From Paenibacillus_T sp033239625 (GTDB taxonomy: Bacteria > Bacillota > Bacilli > Paenibacillales > Paenibacillaceae), in contig NZ_BTCK01000010.1 in assembly GCF_033239625.1 (NCBI RefSeq), positions 62,001-126,000 of the forward strand: 64,000 nt of DNA, written 5' to 3'. The notes beneath the pieces are model-generated. The model was not told the DNA's origin. It saw only the letters and a program-made list of their open reading frames with translations, and ran no database searches. Positions 16,666-25,243 of the stretch are shown in pieces. The stretch's first letter is position 1. Each line of letters opens with the position of its first letter. A program made the translations under genes and the position numbers.

Positions 16666-17295
16666 ATGATTTCTAACACTCCACTCGTATTCGCAACCCG
16701 TATTGGCCTAACGCTGTTTACCATCTTTATCGTGCTGCTGCACATGCTGCAACCAGAAGTGACCTTTCTGTACGATGCCATGAGCTACTATGTGCATGGC
16801 CCGGGCGGGTGGCTGCTCCCGGCAAGCCTTACAGCACTGGGGCTCGGTTCGCTGACTTTGTCGCTGGAGCTGGTTCGAAGGACTCGCGGAAAGCTCGGAT
16901 ACGCAGGCATTACGTGCCTGGCGCTTTGGGGTATATCCTTGCTCATTGCGGCCGTCTTCCCGACCGATCCTATCGGAAGCTGGGATAAGCTCCCGTCCAC
17001 CAGCGGCATGATTCACTTCGCGGCCGCGATAGTATCCTTTATCTTCCTCGTCATCGCCGTCACTTTGTTGACCCGAAAGCTGGGCAACGACCCGAGATGG
17101 AGTACTGTGAAGAAGAGCATGGTTTGGCTGGCGGGGTTAACGGCCGTTTCGTTTCTTCTGCTCATGGTTTCTATCGTCTCCATCTTTGCCTCGAGCGGCG
17201 CTCCTCTATATTTCGGATTAACGGAGCGCCTGTTTATCTTCATAGGAGCAGGCTGGATCGGTCTTGCTGCGGCAGGATTACGGCAGGGTTCGTGA
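16666..17295 (+). CDS. DUF998 integral membrane protein
   Basis: A 209-residue protein with six predicted membrane helices (about 9-27, 45-66, 80-99, 114-134, 149-170, 183-203). The pattern with SYYVHGPGGWLLPA after the first helix and AAVFPTDP after the third is that of the DUF998 family, whose function is unknown. AAGGAGG stands 8 bases before the ATG. The gene stands alone and ends at a strong terminator. Confidence 0.8.
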   Translation: MISNTPLVFATRIGLTLFTIFIVLLHMLQPEVTFLYDAMSYYVHGPGGWLLPASLTALGLGSLTLSLELVRRTRGKLGYAGITCLALWGISLLIAAVFPTDPIGSWDKLPSTSGMIHFAAAIVSFIFLVIAVTLLTRKLGNDPRWSTVKKSMVWLAGLTAVSFLLLMVSIVSIFASSGAPLYFGLTERLFIFIGAGWIGLAAAGLRQGS

Positions 17296-17352
17296 GCAGG
17301 TTGGCAATCAGTAGCTTTGGCGAGGTAAGTTTCGCTGTCCACAAAGGCAAAT

Positions 17353-17381
17353 GAAAGGCCATCCTATGTGGATGGCCTTTC
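17353..17381 (+). terminator. Rho-independent terminator after the DUF998 gene
   Basis: Perfect 12-bp stem GAAAGGCCATCC with GGATGGCCTTTC and a 5-base loop, followed by ATTTG. Confidence 0.8.
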
Positions 17382-17506
17382 ATTTGAAATAGTGTAGAAA
17401 GCGAAGTAATTACAGAAATGCGAAAACCATATTAATTCAATCAAAGTTCAATGATTATCACGAGTATTGTGCCTGAAGAACAAGTGATTTGATCATAAAA
17501 TTCGCC

Positions 17507-18397
17507 CTACCGAACAGATATCATTTTATGAAACATCTCGTCTAATAACATTATTTCTGCTTTTTGGTTGACGGCATGATTCCCAAGCTTTACATCAATG
17601 ATGAAGTCATTGCTCAGCATCTGACGGTAACGATCAATTATATCGTTGACAGGCAATTCTCCCAACGCTTTCGTTTCAGGTGGGATTACCGAAATTCCGG
17701 CTTGTTCTACCAGATGAATGTTCTGTTTGATATCTGCGGCGATCTTACTAAGCGTGCTTACACTTCTTGCCGTCTCTATATCCATCATTCCATCATTCGT
17801 ATAGAAATGCTTGTTGACGATAGCCAACGCAGTATGCGAAATATGGAATGACTGAATGTCTTTTTGGATTTCATAATGCAAATCCGCCGATTCAAATATA
17901 TGGGCAAGCTCTTTCACTCTTTCGGTTATCTGTCCATTTATTTCACCGAATATGGTTCCTTGATGTTTCTCGGAACCGAATTGGGCATATAGAACATCTT
18001 CTTTGATGTCTCCGCCAGCGCCCGGAAATCCCGGAAGTAAGCGATCGCCCACGATTTCAAGCCAAGAGTCATATCCAATGGTGTTGGTCAAGGTGACGAT
18101 GGTCTTGCTCCGATTATGCTTGATCGCAGCTAGGGCAGAATCGGCCTGATCATATCTGACTGGAACCAGAATAAAATCATAAATGTCGTCGTTATCAAGT
18201 TTCTCGATCGTCTTGATTGATATTTTCCTGTTCGTTCCATTATCGTTATATTTCAGTCCTTCCCTTTTCAGCGCCTCCAGTCTCTTTCTTCGTGCCAGTA
18301 TAGTTACGTCTAGTCCCGACTGCGCTAAGCGGAGTGCATATACACTGCCAATCACGCCGGCGCCAAATATCAAAATTCTATGTGGTTTGGTGTTCAA
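17507..18397 (-). CDS. Ketopantoate reductase-like (ApbA/PanE) dehydrogenase
   Basis: A 296-residue protein with an N-terminal NAD(P) fold (ILIFGAGVIGSVYALRLAQS, residues about 8-28) and a helical C-terminal domain. ILVPVRYDQ and the segment VTLTNTIGY parallel the ApbA family. The family's Lys/Asn/Glu catalytic set is only loosely visible (residues around NKHFYTN), so the substrate may not be ketopantoate. The start is a TTG at 18395-18397 after AAAGGAAGG; an upstream ATG would add ten residues including the binding site. No biosynthetic neighbours are present, which also argues against a dedicated pantothenate role. Confidence 0.75.
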   Translation of the reverse strand: MNTKPHRILIFGAGVIGSVYALRLAQSGLDVTILARRKRLEALKREGLKYNDNGTNRKISIKTIEKLDNDDIYDFILVPVRYDQADSALAAIKHNRSKTIVTLTNTIGYDSWLEIVGDRLLPGFPGAGGDIKEDVLYAQFGSEKHQGTIFGEINGQITERVKELAHIFESADLHYEIQKDIQSFHISHTALAIVNKHFYTNDGMMDIETARSVSTLSKIAADIKQNIHLVEQAGISVIPPETKALGELPVNDIIDRYRQMLSNDFIIDVKLGNHAVNQKAEIMLLDEMFHKMISVR

Positions 18398-18565
18398 TAT
18401 GACCCTTCCTTTCAAAGGATAAGTCACAGATTATTTATACGATACCTGTTTGATTAGATGATAATATCGCATGCTTTTGATTTCAACCGACAGAGTTTGA
18501 GGAAAGTCGTGTAGACGACATATTGCGATATTTGATGATTACAACTTTATAAAGCAAAATATTTA

Positions 18566-19654
18566 CTAAAAGGTGGGAGCAGGTGATTCGTCTATTTTCA
18601 TGCGGAGTAAACTATAAGGCTTCTGCCGCAGGTCATTTCCATAATGAAATCTTGACTGCCGATGTAGTTGGTTCACGATGAAATATAAGTATTGGTCGGG
18701 ACCAATAGAAAAAGTATCCGGCCATAAAATTCTTGGATCATGTGCGATGGTTTCCATTATTCCATTCGGCAATATCTTTCGAATACTATTGTTTTCATAG
18801 TCTCCAGCATAAACGTTTCCTTTTGCACCGGTGATCATTCCATCTGAAGCACCTTTTTCTCCCCAATACTTCACGTGATCCTGTAAATTCATGTCCGATA
18901 TGGTTCGGTCTCTTAGGGCTTCCGTTGAGATCGAGTACAGATGACGACTGGAGAGAGGACAAAAATACAACGTCTTGCCGTCCGGGGAAATCGCTATGCC
19001 ATCGGATGCTAATCTGAACGGTGAAGAAGATCCGTCTTTGTTTCGATTCATCAGGATTTCACCTTCGACTTTCGGTAAGAAAAAGCGATCGGGCGAGGTT
19101 GAATTTGCTCCGTTTAACCGTCTCCAGGCATAGCCCGTTTCTAAATCAACGACAATTATGGCACCAGGACCTCGGGAAGACGAATCCGTTATATAAGCGT
19201 AACCTGCCTTACCAACACGAAAATCAAATCTTACATCATTCAGATAAGTGGTTGGCAGGACAATATCATCCGTAAATGTATATACACTTCTTATGGAATT
19301 TGAATTTAAATCTACACCGACTAACTTCGCTCCACCCTTGATGGGTTCTGAGAAATTAGGCGCTCCCGTATCCAGCACCCAAAGCGTTCCTTTTCCATCA
19401 GCAACCACACTTTGGACACTAACAAAGGACGTTGTGATATTCGAAGGGCTTACCACATTGGCGTCTAAACTAGGATAAGGCTGTAATGTACCGTGAACGA
19501 TTTCAGCCACCGTAAACTTAACGTCGTCTCCCCATTTCGGAAAGCAAATGAAAATACGCCCCGTTTCCGAAACAGTAACACCTGTAGGCATGGCTCCGTA
19601 AAATAAAAAAACCGCCTCAAATTTACCGAAATACTTTTCACTCGGTAACATCAC
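18566..19654 (-). CDS. Major royal jelly / Yellow family protein
   Basis: A 362-residue protein with the order of motifs of bacterial MRJP/Yellow proteins: VTVSETGRIFICFPKWGDD, then VSVQSVVADGKGTLWVLDTG, TYLNDVRFDF, YAYITDSSSRGPGAIIVVD, SDGIAISPDGKTLYFCPLSS and a final WPDTFSIGPDQYLYFIVNQLH. These folds are six-bladed beta-propellers. No signal peptide is visible, so it is probably cytoplasmic. Bacterial members are uncharacterised or linked to lactonase-like activity. The start is GTG or the next ATG; GAGGGGG lies 13 bases upstream. The neighbouring PanE-like gene has the same orientation, but 168 bases separate them. Confidence 0.8.
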   Translation of the reverse strand: MMLPSEKYFGKFEAVFLFYGAMPTGVTVSETGRIFICFPKWGDDVKFTVAEIVHGTLQPYPSLDANVVSPSNITTSFVSVQSVVADGKGTLWVLDTGAPNFSEPIKGGAKLVGVDLNSNSIRSVYTFTDDIVLPTTYLNDVRFDFRVGKAGYAYITDSSSRGPGAIIVVDLETGYAWRRLNGANSTSPDRFFLPKVEGEILMNRNKDGSSSPFRLASDGIAISPDGKTLYFCPLSSRHLYSISTEALRDRTISDMNLQDHVKYWGEKGASDGMITGAKGNVYAGDYENNSIRKILPNGIMETIAHDPRILWPDTFSIGPDQYLYFIVNQLHRQSRFHYGNDLRQKPYSLLRMKIDESPAPTF

Positions 19655-20001
19655 TTGTATAAAATCCCCCTCGACAAGTTCGGGCTGCTATCGCCTATTT
19701 ATATGACTGAATGTGGTTCAATTAGCCTGGATATTAAAATAATTTTACAGGATCCCTAGCAGCCCTTCACAATTGGATTAACCCTTTATTTGTCAGTGAC
19801 GGAAATCTTGGAAGCTGATCGGAGGACGCTTTACCTTGTCGAAGTTTAACCCGTACTTGAATATCAAATAACCCCCATCTTGCGATGGGGGCTAGACTGA
19901 AAGACCACTTACTGCTCTCTAAAATATTTTGCTTCACTTGTGATACGGTTCACCGTAACATCCAAAGCGCGAAGTTGAACCATCATGAAATGAAACACTT
20001 T
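19655..20001. other. Intergenic gap between the MRJP gene and greA
   Basis: Holds the upstream region of the MRJP gene and, at 19872-19891, the greA terminator. I see no supported gene. A weak plus-strand reading frame across the greA end is a shadow. Confidence 0.6.
19872..19891 (-). terminator. Rho-independent terminator of greA
   Basis: Perfect 8-bp stem CCCCCATC with GATGGGGG and a TTGC loop. On the minus strand it is followed by TTATTTG. It lies 110 bases after the greA stop. Confidence 0.7.
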
Positions 20002-20478
20002 TCAAATTTTGATTTCGAGCAGCTCATATTGAAGGTTGCCCATTGGCGCGTCTACGTTAATTATATCCCCTACCTTTTTGCCCAAGAGACCCTTTCCGAG
20101 TGGGCTTTCGTAAGAAATTTTGTTCTCCGCTACATTGGCCTCAGCCGGACCGACAATGCGGTATTCAATCCTCTCGGCGAATTCAATATCATTCAAGATC
20201 ACATAAGAACCTACGCTGACTTCATTCAAGTCCACACTGTCCGCATTCACGACCCGTGCCCGCTTTAATACCCGCTCCAGAGCCAAAATTCGGGTTTCCA
20301 TGTGCGCCTGATCATCCTTGGCAGAATGGTACTCACTGTTTTCTTTAAGATCGCCATAACTGATCGCCACTTTCAACCGCTCCGCTAACTCCTTGCGCTT
20401 GACCGTCTTGAGCTCGCGGAGCTCTTCCTCAATCTGCTCCAAGCCCTCTTGCGTCAATATTACTTCATCTTTATCCAT
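20002..20478 (-). CDS. greA: Transcription elongation factor GreA
   Basis: A 158-residue protein, the normal length. The N-terminal coiled coil (about 1-75) contains LTQEGLEQIEEELRELK and the tip segment YGDLKENSEYHSAKDDQ with the acidic residues that reach the RNA polymerase active site to stimulate transcript cleavage. The C-terminal FKBP-like domain contains YRIVGPAEANV and ISYESPLGKGLLGK. The ATG at 20476-20478 with GAGGA upstream gives the usual start. It is a single gene with its own terminator. Confidence 0.96.
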   Translation of the reverse strand: MDKDEVILTQEGLEQIEEELRELKTVKRKELAERLKVAISYGDLKENSEYHSAKDDQAHMETRILALERVLKRARVVNADSVDLNEVSVGSYVILNDIEFAERIEYRIVGPAEANVAENKISYESPLGKGLLGKKVGDIINVDAPMGNLQYELLEIKI

Positions 20479-20598
20479 GGTTTCAGTCCTCATTCCCTAT
20501 AGTCTGTATCAGTTTACCCTATTTCGAACTGCAATAGCTCAAATAGTTATTGGAGATTAGGAAAGCAGAAAACTGGCTCTTCGCAATAAAATTTGGCC

Positions 20599-21078
20599 CT
20601 ACTTGTGATAAGGTTCCCCCCGATTAATCCGGAACGCCCGATAAATCTGCTCCACCAGAATGAGCCGCATCAGCTGATGCGGATAAGTCAGCCTGCCGAA
20701 GCTCAGCTTCTTGTCGGCCCGCTTCAACACCGCTTCGGACAAGCCCAAGGAGCCGCCGATGACGAAGACCACATGGCTCTTCCCGTAGGTGGCGAGCTTG
20801 TCCATGTGACCAGCAAGCTCCTCCGACGACCAGAGCTCGCCGCCGATTGCAAGGGCGATGACATGGGCGTCATCCTTAATCTGAGCCAGAATACGTTCGC
20901 CTTCCTTAGTGACGACTTGGCGCTCTTCAGCGGCGCTAAGAATTTCAGGTGCTTTCTCGTCAGCGACTTCGGTAGAGGTAATCTTGGCGTAAGGACCCAT
21001 ACGTTTGACGTACTCGGCTATGCCTTTGACCAGATAGGATTCCTTCAATTTGCCGACTGTAATAATCTGAACATGCAT
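20599..21078 (-). CDS. rlmH: 23S rRNA (pseudouridine1915-N3)-methyltransferase RlmH
   Basis: A 159-residue SPOUT-fold methyltransferase that uses S-adenosylmethionine to modify helix 69 of 23S rRNA. It begins MHVQIITVGKLKESYL, carries VFVIGGSLGLSEAVLKRAD, the SAM-binding knot, and ends FRINRGEPYHK with the conserved C-terminal Tyr-His-Lys. GGAGG lies 8 bases before the ATG. Its place near the CxxH/CxxC gene, HtrA and walJ is the standard Bacillales order, although an MFS gene is inserted here. Confidence 0.97.
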   Translation of the reverse strand: MHVQIITVGKLKESYLVKGIAEYVKRMGPYAKITSTEVADEKAPEILSAAEERQVVTKEGERILAQIKDDAHVIALAIGGELWSSEELAGHMDKLATYGKSHVVFVIGGSLGLSEAVLKRADKKLSFGRLTYPHQLMRLILVEQIYRAFRINRGEPYHK

Positions 21079-21108
21079 GACGTTATTGCCTCCGATCGGA
21101 TATGTACA

Positions 21109-22332
21109 TTATACCTTGCTTTCCGTAAGTCTCTGCAGCTTCCGAAGGGAAGGGAACAGCACCATCCATAAACCAGCGACCGCAAGCGTCCCGACTCCGC
21201 CTATGAATGCGGCTGGCACGGTACCCATGAGACCGGCCAACGTTCCTGACTCGAACTCCCCTAGCTGATTGGACGTTCCAATGAACAAGGAGTTTACCGC
21301 ATTTACTCGTCCTCGCATCTCATCCGGCGTATGCAGCTGTACGAGCGATGATCGGATGACTACGCTCACCACGTCGGATCCCCCAATCAACAGCAAAGCG
21401 AATAACGATAGTGCCAAGTTAGTTGAGACGGCAAACAGCATCGTTGCCAGACCGAATACAGCTAACGCTCCGAACAGCGTACGCCCAACGGCACGCTTCA
21501 GCGGGAACTTGGCGATGACGATCGACATCAACAACGCGCCGACAGCCGGAGCGGTACGCAGCAGACCCAGCCCCCATGCACCCGAGTGCAGAATATCCCG
21601 AGCGAAGATCGGCAGAAGCGCCGTCGCCCCGCCCAGCAATACGGCGAACAAGTCGAGCGAGATCGTACCCAGAATGATCCGTCGACGGAAAATAAACTCC
21701 AAGCCCGAGAACACAGACCTAAGCGTAGCTTTCTCGATAATACGAGCCCTCTGCTCTACGCGGATGAGCAGGGTTAACGTTCCGGCAGCCAGTAGAGCGA
21801 TAGCCGATGTCGAGTATGCGTAGCTTGGTCCCGCCGATATGAGCAACCCGCCAAGCGCAGGTCCTACAATCTGAGCTGTTTGCCCCGCCGAGGTGGACCA
21901 TGATATCGCCTGCTGCAGAAACTCCTTCGAGACCAGCTGCGGCAGCAATGCCGTGAACGAAGGGGCCTCGAATGCGCGGCAAGCACCGAGAACGGCTGCC
22001 GCCGCCATTATTTCTGCCCTTCCCAGCCAACCTGCTATGCTTCCTAGCAAGAGCAGGACAGCAACCGCTCCTTCGGTCAGTTGGCATATAGCGACAATGA
22101 TACGCCGATCGAAACGGTCCGCCACATGGCCCACGACGAACGTTAACAGTACAATCGGCAGGAACTGTGCCAGCCCGACAAGACCAAGACTGTATGCATC
22201 ATGCGTTAATTCGTACATTTGCCAGCCAATCGCAACGGAGAGCATCTGGAATGAAGATGAAGACAACACTTTGACTGCCCAATAATATTGAAAATAACGT
22301 TGTTTCATTGCAGACTTATTCGGTCCGAGCAT
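21109..22332 (-). CDS. MFS transporter, DHA3-like (macrolide/siderophore exporter type)
   Basis: A 407-residue, 12-helix transporter. The N-terminal half has YWAVKVLSSSSFQMLSVAIGWQ and the motif A loop GHVADRFDRRIIVA; the second half has RTAPAVGALLM and SLVQLHTPDEMRGRVNAVN, the latter typical of DHA3 (MefA/EntS-like) proteins. AAAGGA lies 9 bases before the ATG. It sits between rlmH and the CxxH/CxxC gene, an insertion into an otherwise conserved core order, so it may have been acquired. The substrate is unknown. Confidence 0.88.
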   Translation of the reverse strand: MLGPNKSAMKQRYFQYYWAVKVLSSSSFQMLSVAIGWQMYELTHDAYSLGLVGLAQFLPIVLLTFVVGHVADRFDRRIIVAICQLTEGAVAVLLLLGSIAGWLGRAEIMAAAAVLGACRAFEAPSFTALLPQLVSKEFLQQAISWSTSAGQTAQIVGPALGGLLISAGPSYAYSTSAIALLAAGTLTLLIRVEQRARIIEKATLRSVFSGLEFIFRRRIILGTISLDLFAVLLGGATALLPIFARDILHSGAWGLGLLRTAPAVGALLMSIVIAKFPLKRAVGRTLFGALAVFGLATMLFAVSTNLALSLFALLLIGGSDVVSVVIRSSLVQLHTPDEMRGRVNAVNSLFIGTSNQLGEFESGTLAGLMGTVPAAFIGGVGTLAVAGLWMVLFPSLRKLQRLTESKV

Positions 22333-22432
22333 GGATGGTTGTCCTTTCTCCCACGATGATTCCCTATTCTAATATCCTCCTCTAACGATATGAACGAATA
22401 AAAGAATAGACATATCCAACCGCAATGACAAA

Positions 22433-22460
22433 AGCCACGCGGCTCTCACCGTACGTGGCT
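22433..22460 (-). terminator. Probable terminator after the CxxH/CxxC gene
   Basis: AGCCACG pairs with CGTGGCT across a 14-base loop; on the minus strand TTTTGT follows. It lies 31 bases past the stop. Confidence 0.6.
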
Positions 22461-22491
22461 AACTTACTGAAATCAATTTATGCCGTTCTAA

Positions 22492-22659
22492 CTACACCAC
22501 TAGGAACACAGCTGGCGCTTCACACATATCGCATTGGCGCGGCGGGTCCCAGTCCGAGAACTCCGTGTCCTTCAGGTTGACCATATCGGGTGCGTCTTCA
22601 TATTCATCGACGAATTTATCGAGTGCGAGTTCTACATGTTCTTTGCAAACACAGTACAT
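22492..22659 (-). CDS. CxxH/CxxC zinc-finger-like mini-protein
   Basis: A 55-residue protein starting MYCVCKEHVELALD and ending with CDMCEAPAVFLVV. The CxxH pair at the N-terminus and the CxxC pair near the C-terminus define the CxxH/CxxC protein family found next to rlmH in Bacillales, and most likely bind one zinc ion. The acidic middle (VDEYEDAPDMV) is also typical. Function is unknown. The ATG at 22657-22659 lies 11 bases after GGAG; longer forms in this frame would be unusual for the family. Confidence 0.85.
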   Translation of the reverse strand: MYCVCKEHVELALDKFVDEYEDAPDMVNLKDTEFSDWDPPRQCDMCEAPAVFLVV

Positions 22660-22745
22660 AGGTTCATTACTCCGTTCTCTGCTGTAAAGTCTATATTCTA
22701 TTATACCGTATCCATCGCCTCGACAACCATCCTCTTGTCTTATTT

Positions 22746-24320
22746 TCAACCTGTCGACACTTGAGGCAGTCCAATCGCGACAACTGCGCCGCCTTCGCCC
22801 CGATTGCCAGCGGTAATAAATCCGCCGCACCGCTCTACAATCGCCCTCGCAATCGCGAGGCCAAGTCCCGTCTCCCCATCCTTGCCTTTCACGAACCGAT
22901 GGAACAGATAAGGCAGCAGCCCTTCCTCAATGCCTTGCCCGTCATCCATCACTTCCACCTTCACTTGTCCATCCCGTACAGTCGTCTGAATCCGTACCTC
23001 AGTATCCGCATGCCTCACCGCATTCGTCGCCACATTAAGCAGCGCCTGCAGCAGTTTATCCCGATCTGCGTGAACAACCAGCCCACCCGTCCCGCCTTCT
23101 GCCACTTGAACCTTCACACCGCGCTTTACCGCTGCCGGGTTGACCCGTTCCACCGTCTCCGTTAACAGCTCCGTCATCTCCACAGGTGCAGGGTGATAGA
23201 TATCCTCTTCTCCGTCCAGCTTAGCCAGCAGCGTCATCTCGGTCACGATTTTCTTCAGCCGCCCGCTCTCGCCGATGATGATATCCAGCCCTCTGCGCAT
23301 CGCCTCTCCCTCGAACACGCCATCCCGGATTCCCTCCGAATAGCCGACGATCGACATTAAGGGCGACTTCAATTCATGGGACGCATTCTGGAAAAATTGC
23401 TTCTGTACCCGGCTCGATCGATCCAGCTCGCCAGCCATTTCATATACCGTCTGCGCCACTGCTCCGATCTCCCCGCCCGTCTGCACGAGGTTCACCGAAG
23501 AGAATTGACGCGCTTTGATTTTACTCAGCTCGTCCTTCAGCCGCATCAGCGGCTTCACCAGCTTCCGCGTGATCAGATGGCTCAACAGCAGAATGAACAA
23601 GCCGCAAATGACGAAAATAATAAGCAGCCGCTTCAGCAGCGCCATCTCAATCTCTTTGATTTTGCTCATCGGCGTTACTAAGGTTAGTGTTCCTTGCGGC
23701 AGCGTATTGACCTCATATAGGTAGTTGGAATTGTTGCCGGTCCACAGCTTCTGCATCTGCTCCGCGCTGGCCAGCTCCGAAGCCGCAGTCGTCAACGTCG
23801 TCGTTCCTACAGTAGTCGTATCTTCTTCAACCGTCTTTGTTTCCTTCGCTTTTTCATTCTGCAGCACATTTCCCTCATTGTCCGTAAAGATGACCTCAAT
23901 TGCTGCGGCTGCTGATGGAATCGTTGCTTGCGTACTTGCAACAAGTTCAGGCGTGCTCGAGACCGTCTCTGCCACCACCGTTGCCTGTTCCTTCTTGATC
24001 TCCTGCGCTTCAGTCCGATCCGATGACGAAGTTTCTGCCTTCTTAAAAGATTGTCCCTCAGCCGCAGCTTCTGTATCCTTCCCCGTTGGCGAATTCTGTT
24101 TATTCCCCGAAGCGACCGTTCCAGCATTCGTTACTCCTGCATTCGTCGTCGCCTTGCTGCTCATCGTTGCGGCAAGCGCACTGCCATACGATTTCATATC
24201 CGCTTTCTGCGTCCCGATGAAATGATCGAGCAGCACATAGTGAATGAGCACTCCGGTTACCACCAGCACGGCAATGAGCGCTGCACCGAATGCCAAATTA
24301 ATTTGATGCACGAGCTTCAT
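22746..24320 (-). CDS. Sensor histidine kinase with a low-complexity extracytoplasmic region
   Basis: A 524-residue kinase. Membrane helix about 8-33, then an extracytoplasmic region of about 190 residues, of which roughly 45-170 is rich in Ala, Thr, Ser, Lys and Glu without a recognisable fold, second helix about 234-252, HAMP about 253-305, HisKA with His in FFQNASHELKSPLMSI and HATPase with NVATNAVRHA, DDGQGIEEGLL and GETGLGLAI. One base separates its start from the stop of the response regulator gene. The odd sensor part resembles in composition the secreted protein encoded just upstream on the other strand. Confidence 0.88.
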   Translation of the reverse strand: MKLVHQINLAFGAALIAVLVVTGVLIHYVLLDHFIGTQKADMKSYGSALAATMSSKATTNAGVTNAGTVASGNKQNSPTGKDTEAAAEGQSFKKAETSSSDRTEAQEIKKEQATVVAETVSSTPELVASTQATIPSAAAAIEVIFTDNEGNVLQNEKAKETKTVEEDTTTVGTTTLTTAASELASAEQMQKLWTGNNSNYLYEVNTLPQGTLTLVTPMSKIKEIEMALLKRLLIIFVICGLFILLLSHLITRKLVKPLMRLKDELSKIKARQFSSVNLVQTGGEIGAVAQTVYEMAGELDRSSRVQKQFFQNASHELKSPLMSIVGYSEGIRDGVFEGEAMRRGLDIIIGESGRLKKIVTEMTLLAKLDGEEDIYHPAPVEMTELLTETVERVNPAAVKRGVKVQVAEGGTGGLVVHADRDKLLQALLNVATNAVRHADTEVRIQTTVRDGQVKVEVMDDGQGIEEGLLPYLFHRFVKGKDGETGLGLAIARAIVERCGGFITAGNRGEGGAVVAIGLPQVSTG

Positions 24321-24321
24321 C

Positions 24322-25059
24322 CTAGATCGCGCTCCCTTCGCTTCTCATCCGGTAGCCATGACCCCACACCGCTTCAACAGGCAGATGCTCGATCTTCTTC
24401 CGGATGCGCTTGATCAGATGATCGACCGCCCGGTCGCTGCCATAATAGTCTTCGCCCCATACGAGCGTCAGCAGCTCCTCTCGCGTGAACGCACGATTCG
24501 GATGTTCGGCAAGCACCTTCAGCATCTCGAATTCCTTATACGTCATGTCAATCTCCTCGCCTGACCAGAACACACGCCGCTCCTCCGAGACCAACTCCAG
24601 TTCATTAAGCTCGATACGGCTCGTCTGCCCAGTAAATTGGTCCTCGTCCCGCTCCGATGCCTGCCCCTCCGAACGGCGAGTGCTTCCGTACCAACGCTGA
24701 AGCTGCCGTTTAATCCGAGCTACCAGCTCGCGGGGACTGAACGGCTTCACCAGATAGTCGTCACCGCCGAGCTCGATCCCAAGGATTTTGTCCACTTCTG
24801 TGTCTCGCGCAGAAATCATCATAATCGGCACTTCTGCTTCAGCCCGTATTCGTCGGCACAGCTCGTAACCATCGATGCCTGGCAGCATAATATCGAGCAC
24901 CCATAAGTCGGGCGGGCTTGTCTTCCACAGCTCCCACGCTTCTTCGCCGCTGCCGAGGCCAATCGTGCAGAACCCCTCGCGCAGCAGGTAAATCTCAACC
25001 AATTCCCTTATATTCATGTCATCGTCGACGACAGCAATGCAGTATTCGCTAGCGTTCAT
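24322..25059 (-). CDS. OmpR-family response regulator
   Basis: A 245-residue regulator. Receiver with acidic pair at 12-14, phosphorylated Asp near 57 in LWVLDIMLP and Lys in DDYLVKPFSPREL; a charged linker (about 120-150, RSEGQASERDEDQ); then the OmpR winged helix (FEMLKVLAEHPNRAFTREEL, AVDHLIKRIRKKI, AVWGHGYRM). GGAGGG precedes the ATG. It is cotranscribed with the kinase and divergent from the secreted protein gene 184 bases away, an arrangement that suggests direct control of that gene. Confidence 0.92.
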   Translation of the reverse strand: MNASEYCIAVVDDDMNIRELVEIYLLREGFCTIGLGSGEEAWELWKTSPPDLWVLDIMLPGIDGYELCRRIRAEAEVPIMMISARDTEVDKILGIELGGDDYLVKPFSPRELVARIKRQLQRWYGSTRRSEGQASERDEDQFTGQTSRIELNELELVSEERRVFWSGEEIDMTYKEFEMLKVLAEHPNRAFTREELLTLVWGEDYYGSDRAVDHLIKRIRKKIEHLPVEAVWGHGYRMRSEGSAI

Positions 25060-25243
25060 GATCGATCCCTCCAGCCTTCTACCCGCGTCTTACACTCCCT
25101 CAAGTATAACAAGCAGGCGGGCACGACATGGCCTCTGCCATCGTTTTTCCACAAAGTCACCAACGTGCTGCCATTGTTGTTCGATAAAGTGATAGTCATA
25201 ACGCAAGACAATCAGCCAAACACGAATGGAGTGCATCCCCCTT

